A stretch of 64,000 nt of DNA from Carya illinoinensis (Eukaryota > Streptophyta > Magnoliopsida > Fagales > Juglandaceae), in NCBI RefSeq assembly GCF_018687715.1, contig NC_056765.1, forward strand, positions 1,674,001-1,738,000. The letters are read 5' to 3'. Positions 11,806 through 31,068 of this stretch are shown here, one piece after another; positions within the stretch are counted from its first letter, which is position 1, and the number at the start of each line of letters is the position of its first letter. Both the position numbers and the translations under genes were made by a program. A model generated the notes under the pieces. The model had not been told where the DNA came from and made no database searches. It saw nothing but the letters and a program-made list of their open reading frames with translations.

Positions 11806-14800
11806 ATGAGCCGGGCTTCCAATCTCTTCCAACTATGCCAGATTCCTTCCACCAATCTGCTTCTCAGAAGCTCCAAGTTCCCCAGAGGTTCTCTCTCTCT
11901 CTCTCTCAAGCATTGTAAAGCATTCTCTTTTATGTTATTTTCAATCTTATGAATGCTTTAAAATTTTTCTTTCGTGCATATTGATGTCGTTTTAAGCTAA
12001 ATACCCATTTGTATTGGTTTCAATATATTATCTTTACCGATAATTTTTAAGCTTCCTTTTTGGTTGGAAAGAAAGAGTGAGCAAAAGATTTGTGAACTGT
12101 TATACTCAAAATTTCTGTGCTATGATTTCTGTTTTGTTTTTAGTACTTTTAGTTTTTTGCTTGTTTTTTAAAACCAATTTCGGAAATGTAGTTCTAGTTG
12201 GCATGAAAATTTGTTTTAGTTTTACGTTAAATGATTTTATTCTCAGCTACGAATAAACTGCCTCGGAACACAGGTATGAATGTCATACCTGTTTGGAAAC
12301 TTTATCCAACTCTCTGCTTCTGTAAAACCGTGCAAACTACCACGTATGAAGTTGTCAATGGAAGCTATGTACCCTCTACACAAACTAAGCAAGAAAAGGA
12401 AATGAAGGTATTTCTTCATGTAATTCTCGTTTATCTGGTGTCACGAACATATCAGAAAAAAGAGAATGAGGTTCAATAAATGATCATTTTTTATATTCAT
12501 GTAGCTTCTGTCTATCTTTTGGTTTGAAGTTTTATTTACTAGTTCTCATATTACATTAAAACTTATGTATTTGGTATGTCCAAATAAGTTTATCTTTGAT
12601 AAAAAGAGGCGTTGCCCGAGTACACAAGGGCGTATACTCAGGAACACCTAACAAGATTTTTTTATTTTTTTTTAAAAAAAAGAGGCAAATAAATCCTAAT
12701 TACTAGAAATAGAAAAAATTATGATTTTTTTATAAGTGACAAACAAAAATGAGTGTAAAAGACTATTATGTTGTGGACTTCTAGAATAGTTGAAGCAAAC
12801 TAATATGACCTGGTTAAAGTTATTTTTCCACTCCACGATTTATGTTTCAGCTTTCTCTATACTTTTATTGTGGTTATGTTTTTCATTAAGTAGGAAATGA
12901 ATTAATGGTGGTTGTATTTTCAATTTCCAATGACCTAATTTTAGGACAAGTCATCAGCAAAACTTGATACAGTTGGTGCATTTCAAAAGCTGCCCATGGT
13001 GATGCCATCTGTTGATATTCTTCATTCAGCACTGAGGAAGGCAAAAAGGGTTTTACCAACAAAGGGTAAATGTTAGGCGGCAGTGTGTTTTTGGGTCATC
13101 CTTACCATTAAGATTTTTGTTTACCAATAAAAAGTGTGTTTTTGCTTGATATTCTTAAATAGGTTGATGTTGGTTTCCAAAACTTGCTGCAAACCTTGAT
13201 ATTTAGTTCGTTATTTTGTAGGGATTGCCAATATTGCAAAGCGAGAGAGAAATAGAGGTGCAAAACAACTTGATGCACTGATGAAAGTTTGTCCTTAACT
13301 TCATATCTGTCATGTCATTATTGTTTCATCTTTTCTACGTGGGGAAACTGTTCAACACTGACATCATAACTTGCTGTTTGCATCTTCAGGAACTGGTTGT
13401 TCCCTTGAGGACATATCTGGAGAGTTTTCCAAAGAAGAAATATCTTCACCCTTATGAACGATCTCTTATTGAATTAACACTTGGTGATGGGAATTATGAA
13501 GAGGTAATAGTTGCCAACTCTTGAAATAATTGGTCATGCTTATGTTGACTACAAACTTTGGCTGGTATGATCCTTACCATTTTACTGAGCCAGTAACATG
13601 TCCAGTATCATCTCATCTTCTTTTTTCTTCTTCTTCTTCTTCCCTTTTTACTTTTTTGGCCAGTTGGTTTTAGAGAAGAAGTTTTATCATTTTGTGTGAA
13701 ACTCTGATCAGCACCCTTGACTGTTTTGCATTACAAGAATTTAATTTCAGGACACTTGATTGGGTTTTGTTTTCACCACTAGAGATTTTGTGGCTGTTCA
13801 TTACTTCTATTAAAAAATAGCATAAAATTTATTGTGATGGTTAAAGTTCCTTTATAAATCTTCTGACTGTGGATTTACTCGTGGTTTGATAGGTATTGGG
13901 AAATGTTGATGCTCTGAGAAAGAAGGTGGTATCTGTCGGAAAGGAACATGCTTCTTTCTGTGCCAAGGTTTGAATCTTGGCTCAAGTTTAAGTGCTGCTG
14001 TGTCACTTGTGTCATCAAATATGGGGACTAATGATGTCGGATGCAATCTTAAGCTTTCTCCAAGCCACGTTGGAACCTGTTAATTTATATTCGGACTTGT
14101 TTTTCATAACCTTCCCGGGTAATTTAGGGAATCCCATATTATTCCTAAATTGCTGTCATCCTGCATATTGTCCGTGTAGATTTACAAACATGCTTCAGAT
14201 GATAGATTCTTATGTGCTTTCAACAACATATGCCTTTGGATGATTTTGAAGCAAATAATAAGAAGAATTAATTAATTAAAACGAGTTATTAAGGGATTGA
14301 ACTAACATGGTTGACAAGTTTTTACTTGAGAAAAATCCAGCCAACAAACTGTTAGATTTGGTATTTTGGTTGTCAAACTAGAGTTCTGGTACGAAAGAAG
14401 GCGGGGGTTCTCTGCTAACATTATTCTGCCATTTAAACTGTGCAGTCCTTAACGAAGCGTGAAGCTGAGGAAAGACTAACTGAGGTTCGCTTTTTTCTTT
14501 GTTGAGAATGTATTTTACATTCACATAATCTAAGATTCATTCGGTCCTGTCTGCAGGGTGTGAAGAAAATTGAAGAGGTGTTCAACCATGAAGCTCAAGT
14601 TGTTGATGATTTGTTACATATTGCCAAGGTATTCTTCCTTTTTATGCAAGACACTTCGATTGAAGAATTTGAAATTATGCCACCACATAATTCGTTCAGC
14701 TCATAAATCAGAAGGAATCATTACACAATTATAAATTATTATGTTGCAACTCTAGGTTAAATGTTGATCTCTATAGAAGTGTAATCATTTCATCTCGCTT

Positions 14801-17498
14801 AATTATTAGAAAAGCATGTACATGTAAGTTGGGCTTTATTTTTTTTTCGAATTTGGAATCTGAATTTTCTTATGAAACTTTGACAGGAATCACTTTACAA
14901 TTTTGGGTCCAATTGAGCATGAATTATCTCTGTTTGGAAAATTGCATCATTATTTAATTGTTTTCTAACAGTTTCTTTTCTTATAATCTTTGACATTTTC
15001 AGACTTTACGGGCAATGCCAGTTGTTGATTTGGAAACACCAACTCTCTGTCTTGTTGGAGCTCCTAATGTGGGCAAGTCATCTTTGGTCCGCACACTCTC
15101 TACAGGGAAGCCAGAGGTACTTGAAGACAGATTGATGATTATATGCGCTTTTCTATGGATCTGTTTATACATATTGAAGTTATACTGATGCTGTAAATGA
15201 GGGGTGCTATTAAGCCAAGTTAAAGCAAGATTTTCTTCTTTATATATATATATATATATATATATGAGTAAAACATGAATGTTAATTAGAAAAAATTTAA
15301 ATAAAACATGCACACCCGGTGGGACTTGGCCAAGTTCAAGTAATCTTAGATTTTATAACTCAAGCAATGTGAAAATAGGATAAATGATGCCTTATTTAAT
15401 TAGTTTCACTACCTACACAACAGCATAAATAAACGCACTATGAATGCTTGTCAATGCATCAATCATCAATGCCTATATGTTTTTCTAGTCCTAATTTTGT
15501 ATTTAAACTCACAGGTTAATTAGGATTGGAGACCAAAAAAAAAATTATTCTTTTCTGGCTGCTAACCGTTATCTTTTCAACCCTACTTCTTACCTTCTGT
15601 TTTTAGGTTTGCAACTATCCTTTTACAACAAGAGGAATACTAATGGGTCATATAATTCTGAACTACCAGACTTTTCAGGTCAATCACTCAATCTAAGATG
15701 TGGAGTGCTATTTTTATTTAAGATTTATTCAATTCTAGTTACAACTGGAAAATTAACCACAGGTGACAGACACTCCTGGCTTACTGAAGAGATCTGATGG
15801 TAAGACACTATCCTTAATTATAACTCCCGGCTTGGATTACCTGACTGGAATATAATCACTTATAGAACACCATTATTGTTTTCTGTTTACACATTTCATC
15901 TTTTTCTTTCCTTGTTCTTCAGAGGACAGGAATAATTTGGAAAAGTTGACACTTGCTGTCCTATCACATTTGCCTACCGCAATATTATATGTTCATGACC
16001 TCTCTGGAGAGTGTGGGACCTCACCTTCTGATCAGGTATTGTGTTTTTGTAGTCCTGTTGGTTGTAAAGGTAAAGACAAGATGGTAGGCAATCTCTATGG
16101 CACTGGGTGAAGTTAAATTGTATAAACATGTTACTTTGTAGTCAGGTTTTTATTTCACATGCTTGGGAAGCAAAGCTATATATGATTGCAATTTTGTATG
16201 GAGTTGGAATGCTTGAAGCAATCACTGAGCATAAGTGGTTTGATCAACCATTATGGCGGTGATTTTGGTCAATAGTTGGTTTTCAATTCTGAGTCTCAAA
16301 TGCACATGCACTAAGAGGGAATTTTGACATCTCATTTGCCCCTGTTACATGGCTCATGTTATAACGCAAAGGCATGCCATACTACAGTGCTATGAGTGCC
16401 AAATCTTTATGCAATATTTAAGTTTATTTGCAGAATGTGTGGGGAAATAAATGAACACTTACAATTTAGTGGTGGCGAATGGAATGGCTGTTGGTTTCAA
16501 TTTCTCTGTTCTTTTCCAATGGATTTTCAATTACCTGAGGAAGAGATTGCCTTGTTTGTTAGCGAGAGAGAGAAGTTCATTTTAACCTCTCTGAAATCCA
16601 CTCACTTAGAGAGTGCTGCATTTAAGATTTTTCTTTGTCCCTTAATGACATACTTTGTGTTATTGACGATGGGTTTGTAGTTTCTCATATACAAAGATAT
16701 AAAGGAAAGGTTCAGTGACCATCTGTGGCTCGATGTTGTGTCCAAATGTGATTTGTTGCAAAAGTCTCCTGTGGTCTTCATCACAGAGGATAGTCCTGAT
16801 CATGAAGAGCTGGCAAGGTACCGGAAAATGGGACCTAATGGAGCTATGCATGTATCTGTAAAGAGCGAAGCAGGGCTTGCTGAGGTAACTATCTTACGAA
16901 AATCTTTTTGATAGGTAACTATCTAATGAAAATTTAGGTCTTCAAAATAGGCTTGATTGTGTGCTTTTGTTGATATTTTTTATGTTTCAACTTAAATTTT
17001 TCCACATTCTCATTTCTAGAAAAGGAAGCTTAATTGCCTTTAGTATAGGTAGTGTAACAATGTAATCATAACACCTTCTGTTTCTTAGATTTCGTTCCTC
17101 CTTCAAAGGTATTATGAATTATGGAGAAAATTTTGGACCTATAATGTTGCCACTCGCTTTTTCCTTTTTGTATTCTTTTTTCTCTGAATTTTATCCTGGT
17201 GGATAGGTGGTTGAGAAGGCTATAATTTTGAATACCTTCATTACCATACACAAGTAACCCAAATTTTATTACACCTGAATGCTGGTTAGTTGATGCTTAT
17301 AAATGTCTAGAATCATTCACTCCAAAACCTTCCTGTTCTAAAATTCTTCCAACATTTGGTTTCCAGATTTGCCTTGTGACTTCTCTAGAGAATTTTTTTC
17401 CTCTGCAGTTGAAGGTTAGAGTGCACGAGCTGCTGACTTCGCAGATGGCCAAGATCAGAAGTCAGAATAGCAACCAAGAAAATCTAGTTATTACCTAA
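11806..17498 (+). CDS. PDE318: NOG1/Obg-family GTPase, probably organellar (PDE318-like)
   Basis: Fourteen exons join in frame to 452 residues: 11806-11887, 12247-12407, 12945-13065, 13222-13286, 13390-13503, 13893-13967, 14446-14484, 14557-14628, 15003-15116, 15607-15678, 15763-15799, 15923-16035, 16681-16884, 17409-17498. The order is a basic, Ser-rich N terminus like a transit peptide, then a NOG1 N-terminal domain (MPSVDILHSALRKAKR to about residue 243), then a GTPase domain with G1 GAPNVGKSS at about 262-270, G2 TTRG, G3 DTPG and G4 SKCD in place of the usual NKxD. It lacks the long C-terminal extension of nucleolar NOG1. Arabidopsis PDE318 is linked to plastid ribosome assembly and pigmentation; the match to it is from memory of the family. 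A possible poly-A signal AATAAA lies at 18043. Confidence 0.9.
12585..12650 (-). mobile_element. Possible short LINE 3'-tail relic in an intron
   Basis: On the minus strand this reads gtatacgcccttgtgtactc followed by a pyrimidine-rich stretch and ttttatcaaa, similar to the 3' UTR ends of the LINEs at 3990 and 44654. No target-site duplication was identified. Confidence 0.4.
15240..15265. repeat. (TA)n microsatellite
   Basis: About 13 TA units in an intron of the NOG1-like gene. Confidence 0.9.
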
Positions 17499-18592
17499 GG
17501 TTGAACTCTTAGGGATGCCCAAATTGCGGTAGAATTGCGTTCAAAGTAGCTGACTCTCTAAACTTTTACAATTCCCATGGAGAACAAGCAGGGTTGCCTC
17601 CAACAAGCTTAAGATCATAGAATCCAGGTTCTCACCACTTCCAAAAACTGCAGGTTCAAATTATCCCAGCCCACATGTTGAGGATTGCTCACTTAGCCTA
17701 GTTGATCAGGGAATGGCCTTAGGTTACAATATTATTTATTTCGGAAGAAACTTTTCTTTGTAATTGATGTATACAAGTGTATATACTTGTACATTTATTC
17801 CCATATTGTTGTCGAAAATTTTGGCAGTTCTTCTTGTTCGAAAAGGCAGGTGAGTTGTACAGTTCCAAAACACTTCAAAATGAACTTTCAGAACTTTTGA
17901 ATCGATTGGGAACATTTATTAATTTGTAGAACTGTTTTTAGTCATATTTAAACTAACCTCAAATAATTATGAAAGCATTTTGTATTTAGGTGTTCTTTTG
18001 TATATTTCATGTGTACATGGAGTATACCTATTTCATTCATATCAATAAAATTACTTCTTACATATAAAAGAAAAATATTATGAAAGCATTTGATTTGTTC
18101 AGCTGTTGTGACGGTCCACGCCAGGAGAAGGAATTCTTTTGCTGTTCTCAATACTTAAGAAGCCACATCTCTTGGGTATCTAAGTCTTTGTTTGGGAAGC
18201 TGCTATTCAATATTTTATGATTACTGTTTACTAATATTTACTACTATTTAATATTTTTTTATTACTTTTTTACTACCATTCACAAATTCATTTGAGATCA
18301 CCTCACTACTCAAGCGCAGCCTTAAAACTACTAGCAGCTCTCTTAGCTTGATTTGCAGCTGTCCAAAAAGAGTCCAAGCACTTTCACAGGTTATGGCATG
18401 TTTGCATTGGTTTATTATAAATGAGTTGTGAAAGAATTGCAGATGGATCATTACTCAAGCACAGACCACGATCACCTTTTATGACAGATTGAATACTTTC
18501 TCCATGATCTCTCCAGTCAACAGAAGAATAGTAAACATTTCTCAGACAAAAAGTAATATAGATGCAGAACGGCCCTAGCGGAGTGTGGAATG
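17499..18592. other. Tail-to-tail gap between the NOG1-like gene and PIG-P
   Basis: Holds the 3' UTR of the NOG1-like gene up to about 18060, with AATAAA at 18043-18048, then the likely 3' UTR of PIG-P on the other strand. No further gene was recognised. Confidence 0.6.
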
Positions 18593-20333
18593 TCAATTTA
18601 CACTGTTAAACATGAGATCATTAATTTTATGGATGCCAATATCAGAAATTGGCTGAATGGGCTGATCATCTCCATCCATTGAAGGTATGCGGCTCGATGG
18701 TTCTCGACTGAATTCATCTGGAGAAGTGATGAGCACGAGGTTAACAGACTTGAAAGCACGCATCTTTCATGATCAAAATAAATAGTTAAAAACAGATCTT
18801 CATAATCCTCAAGAAGAACTTCAATTATATTTTGTAATGAAAGCTAGTTGATGCTTACCATAGATTGAGTTTAAGGAAGCTGGGGAAGGAGTCGAGATGA
18901 AGTTAAGACCAACATAAAATCCCAAAGCTAATACTACTGTCACCATTACATAAACAGGCACTGCCAACGCCCAATACCTGAAATACATAACATCAGTATG
19001 GCTTTCCCATAAATTAAAAATTAAAAAATAAGAAACTATAGAGCTATTCCAAGGGGGTAATTGGAGAAAATATTTTAATTTCTAAATTTGATCTACAATG
19101 CCATTCAAGTCTGATTGAGAAGACCATACACAACTAAGCTCTACTGAGATCTAGGTTCACTCTCACCCAAGTCATTTCTCAACAGGAAATATGCCTAAAA
19201 GAATTCTAGGCTGAAAAACAAAGCATAGAAACCAATGTTAGATACCTGCTAGGGTAGTAGAAGATTCCAATAGAATGAAGCCAAGCCTCTGGAACATATG
19301 CCCATACCAGGAAAATAACTGCTCACAGCAACAGAGGTGTAAGAAAATCCACAAAGCCCCAGTGATTAATCCCAAAACTTTGGCCAAGATCTATCTATGA
19401 AACCCTAGACATTTATGGACAGGGAAAAAGCACTTATAATGCCAAACAGCAGGTACGCCAGCATTTGATACCTTGTCAAACAAAAAAGTAGAACAAGATT
19501 GATGACACCAAACCTACCATCACTATGTCTAGATAAATAAAGTGGTTCTTGATTCCAAATATTCCTTCAACCTTCTCACACTATTTATTTAAACTCATAA
19601 GTTACTAGCAAAGAAAAATAATTTTCAAGCTAAGGAAAAATGAATAAATTGATGAAAAATAGAGCCACAAGATGAAGCTGTCTCAGAAAAAAAAATAGAT
19701 TTTTTTTACGCGGGAAGAAATAATGTAGACGCGGCAATGTGCCTTTGGTATAAAGATGCATTTCCTTTTTGCTACCATGACATGTTTATGATCCTTGTTT
19801 CTACTAAGGTACACGCAACATTATAAGGTCAAGCTGATTTCAAGTATAGCATTGCATGCATCGATTGAAACATTTTAAAGTATCTCAGGCATATTCCAGA
19901 GATATTTGAGTGCAAAATAACTTTAACGCAACCAAGTCTAAACATGAGGTAAAAAGTGAGACATATGAAGTGGACCTGTAGAGACAACAGTACTTATGGA
20001 ACCTACAAACGCAAAGATAAATTGATTGAAACATTTTGAAGTATCTCAGGCATATTCCAGAGATATTACAGTGTGGAAGAATGAGGAGGCAACTTCAACA
20101 CAACCAAGTCTAAACATGAAGTAAAAAGTACAACGTTGAAGTGAACCTGTAGCAACAACAGTAGTTATGGAACCTACGAATCCATAAACTTCTGACGGCT
20201 TGGGACCGTGCTCTCCAGACACTCCAAACCCAGAATCCCTCTCGTCTGCATCAAGAAATGAAACAGTTGCCCTCCTTTTCTTTGACAGACTGAGAATTCT
20301 TCTAGGACTATTGACAGAATGAGGCTCTTCCAT
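18593..20333 (-). CDS. PIGP: PIG-P, GPI-GlcNAc transferase subunit P
   Basis: Subunit of the ER enzyme that adds GlcNAc to phosphatidylinositol, the first step of GPI-anchor synthesis (family knowledge). Four coding exons in plus coordinates: 20147-20333 (start), 19246-19318, 18859-18977, 18593-18717 (stop), giving 167 residues. The cytosolic N terminus is Ser/Arg-rich (about 1-45). The family signature SEVYGFVGSI leads into transmembrane helix 1 (to about VWAYVP). Helix 2 is YWALAVPVYVMVTVVLALGF. The C terminus is an acidic tail of about 45 residues. A probable 5' UTR exon starts at 21191, where minus-strand TTCATG is followed by a GTAAGT donor; the matching acceptor lies just upstream of the start codon. 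An old partial copy of the first coding exon's 3' end lies in intron 1. Confidence 0.92.
19860..20200 (-). repeat. Direct duplication spanning the PIG-P exon 1 / intron 1 junction
   Basis: Two similar blocks, about 19861-20015 and 20022-20186, share gattgaaacatttt, tatctcaggcatattccaga, caaccaagtctaaacatga and acaacagtanttatggaacc. The spacing is 161 bp at one end and about 171 bp at the other because copy 2 has extra bases. Copy 2 contains the functional 3' end of the exon with its donor. Copy 1 is a diverged partial exon inside the intron. Confidence 0.85.
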
Positions 20334-21837
20334 GGCTTGCCCTATTATTTACCTAACAATTCAGCACATTCAAGGTTGCATCTCACTGAATGCCAAAATC
20401 CCCACTGGAAGCCAGTGAAGACAACAATAGCAGTGAAAATCAGAACAGACACCATAACCCCATTTCAAAGACTATCATAACTCTTGAAGGTTTAAAAAAT
20501 AAAGAAATCTTTTTGTATTTAATTGCAATCTGGACATCTAAATTTAAAGTAGCATGCTAACTATATTAAACGTTTCACATATGCACACATTCCACCCACA
20601 GGAGTCTGTAGCTGGTGGAGACCAAATCCACCATGGATGCCAATGGTGCGGGTCCAAATCCTATTCTTTCACACGAGCACACGAAAAATCAACAGGAAGA
20701 TCAGGGGGTTGATAAAAAAAAAAATCATAAAAACTATAAGGCATTGCATGCAAAACGATGAAGAGAGAATGACAGAACCCCTTTAATACAAACAACATTG
20801 ACACACATTCACATTATACAAGGGGGTCCGAAGTCAATCCTGACGAACATAATACCAATATATGAGGGTAGAGGCAATAGAAAGGGAACACATCTTAGCA
20901 TTTACTTTGATTCCATTAGTTTACTTCTCTTTTATTCTTTTGTTCTTGTGAGGTACGAATGGTCAATGGATTGAACTAACAGAATAAAACATTTACACAA
21001 ACAAGTTGTAGGCATATTATTGTGACACGGCATCTGATCTCAGACAATAAATCAAGCAATTTAGAACTCACGAAAAAAGAAGTGCAAAAATTTTGTTTGT
21101 GTGAATAGAAAAGGAAGTTGATTTCATAACTACTAAATCATTCTATGCGATTCAAACAGAAATAATGGCGCTTGAAGAGAGAAAACTTACCATGAATCGG
21201 CCGAGGGATGACGATGGGAAGGAGAGAACGACGAGGGTTTGGATCCTCTTGAGTGGAAACTGATAAACGACTTGATAGTTATGTCAACTGTCAAGGCAAG
21301 AATGATCGACGCAACATCCGAAAGTGTCTTCACAGGTACCTTTAGGGACGAATTTTGCTTATCTATCACTGAAAAACTTCTGACAGCGACCATTGTCAAC
21401 TTCGCCTCAATATCCTATACAACTTTTTATTTATTGTTTTACCACTCATTTTACCATCAATCAATTATTTTTTTTCATGTTGTGGAATGTGGATGAAGAA
21501 GAACTAGAATATAGCTTCCCTTTTCCATTTTTATCACATAGAATTGTATCATGGCATCATGGATCACAATTAAATCTTTCAAACTTTAAAAAATAATGAG
21601 AGTGATACAGTCATAAAATGATCTCAAAAAAGTAAACTTATAAATTAGTATTATTTTATATGATATATTATATTTACCTTATAATTTAACGTACCACATA
21701 AAACTATATCAGTTTATAAATTTATTTTTATAAAATCTCTTTATAATAAAATAATAATAATCAAAAACTTTATTCATTTCAAACACAAGGACATGAATTT
21801 CAAACATGCTAATTAAAGCCTCAAACATATACAATTT

Positions 21838-22195
21838 AGGTGAGATGGGATGATATATTTTGAATAGTTGTAAAAGTTTTTGAGTTAATATGAGATGAAA
21901 TAGTTTGCAAAAAATGTGTATTTGGATAGTGAGATTATATGAGATAGTTTTTAATTTTTGAGATTTGAAAAATATGTGAGCCCCACTGTTTTATAGTGTC
22001 TGGATTGTACACTGTTCACGTCATTTTGGCACTATTCATGGAAGTTTTTACTGTATATTTACTGATCATTTAAGTGGATGTTTTCAAAACTTAAGAGATG
22101 AAATATTGTATTTAGTAGCCAAAACTACTATACGGTACAACTTTAGATCAGATATTTTCATCTGTATTGGTTAACTAAACCAGACCTAATTTTTA
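21838..22195. mobile_element. Degenerate hAT-type MITE relic (tentative)
   Basis: An AT-rich block with motifs common in plant MITEs (gagatgaaatag, tttggatagtgagatta). It ends ggttaactaaaccagacc, which resembles the MITE ends at 57698-57925. The left end has decayed and no target-site duplication is visible. Confidence 0.35.
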
Positions 22196-22651
22196 TTAGC
22201 ATGTTAAAATTTTATTATTTTTGTTCTTTTATATGTTCTCAAATCTTGATGCCAATACATGCCATGTGATAGAGATAGAACAACAATTCTCATTCATTAG
22301 TTTTTGAGGATCCACCTGTCTATGTTTTGACAGTCTTCATATTTAATCCAAGTCCTTATGCAATTGAATGATGTCAAGTTGCATTTACTTGTTCAGTTTT
22401 GATGTTGCAAATATTAAATATTAAATACTTTTTTATGATTATCTAGAGAATAAAAGTGATATTTATTAATGGTAGTAGAATATATTCATCTAAACTTTTT
22501 CAAAAATAAAACAAAATATAAATTGCATTTTATATTCTAAACTATTAAAATTGATGCATTGTACATGTAAACTAAAAAAGCATATGTCATGTTAATGATG
22601 TCACCTATTTTCCATCAACTTAAGTGGTTATTATTGAACATTTATGTATTG

Positions 22652-22830
22652 AGGAATGTTACGTACAGTCGTAAATTGCATAAGTGCTGTGTAATTATTT
22701 AAAAAAAGAATAATGTCTAGTATTAAAAAATTAATTTCTTTTTATGTGGGTCATATATTTATTTATTTTTTTAAAATAATTATACGATACTTACATACTT
22801 ACGACTGCAAATACAATTTCTCTTATATAT
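22652..22830. mobile_element. MITE with about 35-bp inverted repeats
   Basis: The left arm (acagtcgtaaattgcataag, continuing to taattattt) pairs with the right arm on the opposite strand (gcagtcgtaagtatgtaagt, continuing to taattattt). The loop is AT-rich. There is no coding capacity. Confidence 0.7.
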
Positions 22831-23761
22831 TAGAATTAATAGTTTGGGATTGAAATGTAAAACTATGATAACTAGTGGACATAAACATTTTTTTTTTATT
22901 TTTATTTCTAGAAAAATACTATGGTCCCCTTGCATAGTGTCTCATATTCTAAGGTAGACCAACTTCCACCGTTTATTTAATTATAGAGAGAACAAGCATA
23001 TTCCAATTTTTATCAATAGGGAATCAAATTCTGGTTCCTTAGATATTTAGCATTTCAACATGAAGATTGGGATTCTTTGTAACATAGACTCCGCATCAGA
23101 TACATAATACTCCTATCGTGTATAAGAAAGTGGGAAATGAGATTTCACATAATTATGGTGAAGGCAATTTTCTAGCAGATGCTTTAGGCTTAGTTTAGTA
23201 AGTGAAGTAGATTACTATTTATAAACAGATCATTATTATTCACATATCATCTGAAATTACTTTAACGTTTAAGTGTAACTTTAATAATCATGATATATGT
23301 GTGAAGATTCTAGAATAAGTAAAAAACTCTAATGCCATATTTGAAAAGTGATATCAGTTGAGAACATCTTACCTCATATTATAACTTATTTTTTAAATAT
23401 TATTAAAATACAAATATTTTTAAATTTTTAATCTTCAATGTTTTTATTTAATTATTACAAAATTTTCAAATTTTAAAATAAAATACAAAAAATAATGACA
23501 ATGTTAGGGGGCCGCTCAGCACATACCGATAGATAACTTTTTAGTATTAATTTTTAAAGAGTTTTAAATACATATTTATAAACCAATAAATAAGTTTTTA
23601 ATTATAAAGATTTATAATAAAGTTTTTTAACCACTAAAATTATTAATATAAAAAATTGGAGGAAAAGGACATCGGAAAGTGCTTATTTGTGCTTTCACAT
23701 TGTTAAATTCCCAACCTGTCCTTCCCGCAGCTAACAAAACGCTCGCTCCAACCAGTACCGC

Positions 23762-23769
23762 CTATTTAA
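23762..23769 (+). promoter_or_regulatory. Possible TATA box of the UMP-CMP kinase gene
   Basis: CTATTTAA lies about 100 bp upstream of a pyrimidine-rich leader ending in a splice donor (gt at 23877-23878). The 5' UTR intron 23877-24902 precedes the coding exon. Confidence 0.4.
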
Positions 23770-24928
23770 GGGAGCTCCGCGAAGTCTCTCACGTAGTCGT
23801 TTCCCTGTTTTCCCCTGTTTTCCCGTACTCTTTCACTATTTCAGTCTCAGATCACTCTTTCTCTCCATCTCAAAGGGTAAGGATCTGAATGTCTTCCCTT
23901 TTGATCTGCTTGAACTCTGCAATGCCGAGTTTATTCGTAGGCGCTTGCTTTTGGTTGAGTTTTTGTTCGTATTTTCTATGATGATTTTGTGTTTCTGCTT
24001 GGATCTTTGATTTATCTCCCGTTTGGTTTCCGAGGGAACAGGGCGAAAAGAAATGGAACTTTGAAAACGTTTTCAAGTTGAATGCTTTGTTCACTTACTC
24101 GTTTCTAAAAACTGGAGCATTATGAATGGTGGATCTGTGGAGATTTGAAAGAGTGCTTGTTTTGAATGGAATGATCTGAATTCATTCTTTTTGATAAATT
24201 GGAAGATCTAAATTCATGCAGGAAAAGTGTGGATCAAAGAGGTTTTCTTTTTACTATTTGGACATGCCGTTTTGGCACAATGAAGCGCGCTAATATTTTA
24301 TTTGCATGTATATTTTTTAGTTAGAAAATACATTTTTTCAACGTTAAATATCCTGTGGTTATATGGATCGGAGAAAATCCGTTAATTTATCTGTTTGTGT
24401 GCATTTTACAACTGCATTTCGATTGGAAGTTGAATGATAGCTCCCTCACCACTGAAATAACACTCAGGATTCACCTCAATTCTTCGAATATCCGAGAAGC
24501 GGAGAAGGTTACATAACGCTGAAAAACTGATCAGTACACTAACACCTACTTGCACACACACACCCAGATATATAAGCTAAAAGTAGTTTTTTTATGAATT
24601 TAGAAAAGAAGACACTTATAATTGGCTATTTTTTTTAATAGTTGTATTTTTCTTGACCATACTTCGAAACAATTTGATGATACAAACATGCATCTATGCA
24701 CGTACATGCACAGTGAAGGTAGAGACATGTACCGGAATATTTGTAGGTATGGACGTATTTATCCGCACATACGTGCGCAATGCAAAAGAGGATAGAGAAT
24801 TGTAGTTGATTGTGACATTTATAACAGTATTACGGTAAAAGAAAATAGATATTGTTACATTTGTGCATTTGTTTATTTGATTGTAGCACTGGTTTAATGC
24901 AGATAGCATATTCAAAATAAATTAGTTG

Positions 24929-30799
<5,871 letters not shown>

Positions 30800-31026
30800 G
30801 CACTACATATCCACCTGAAATTCAAGTATCGTATCTATTGAGGTAAAACTTAAGATTCCTATACGTGTATTTGATAACATAGTGCTGCTTTGTAATTTTA
30901 TGGTCACCTCAAAGAGAGAATTTGGTTCGTTTTGTGCCTCGTTAACAGGGGCAGACCTACACTTTTGAAATATCATAAAAAGATCAAATTTTTTTTATAA
31001 GAAAAAACCTATAAAACTCACTCCAA

Positions 31027-31032
31027 CCCCCC

Positions 31033-31063
<31 letters not shown>

Positions 31064-31068
31064 AAAAA
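31027..31068. repeat. Poly-C/poly-A tract
   Basis: Twenty-seven C bases followed by about 15 A bases. Perfect long C runs are rare and are often unreliable in assemblies. Confidence 0.9.

Larger units (their letters stand above)
20334..23690. other. Head-to-head gap between PIG-P and UMP-CMP kinase
   Basis: Contains the PIG-P 5' UTR intron, a probable non-coding exon near 21191-21290, then about 2.3 kb of AT-rich DNA with MITE remains. An ATG-initiated minus-strand frame (21187-21399, 70 codons) overlaps the likely PIG-P leader; it could be an upstream ORF or nothing. Confidence 0.55.
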
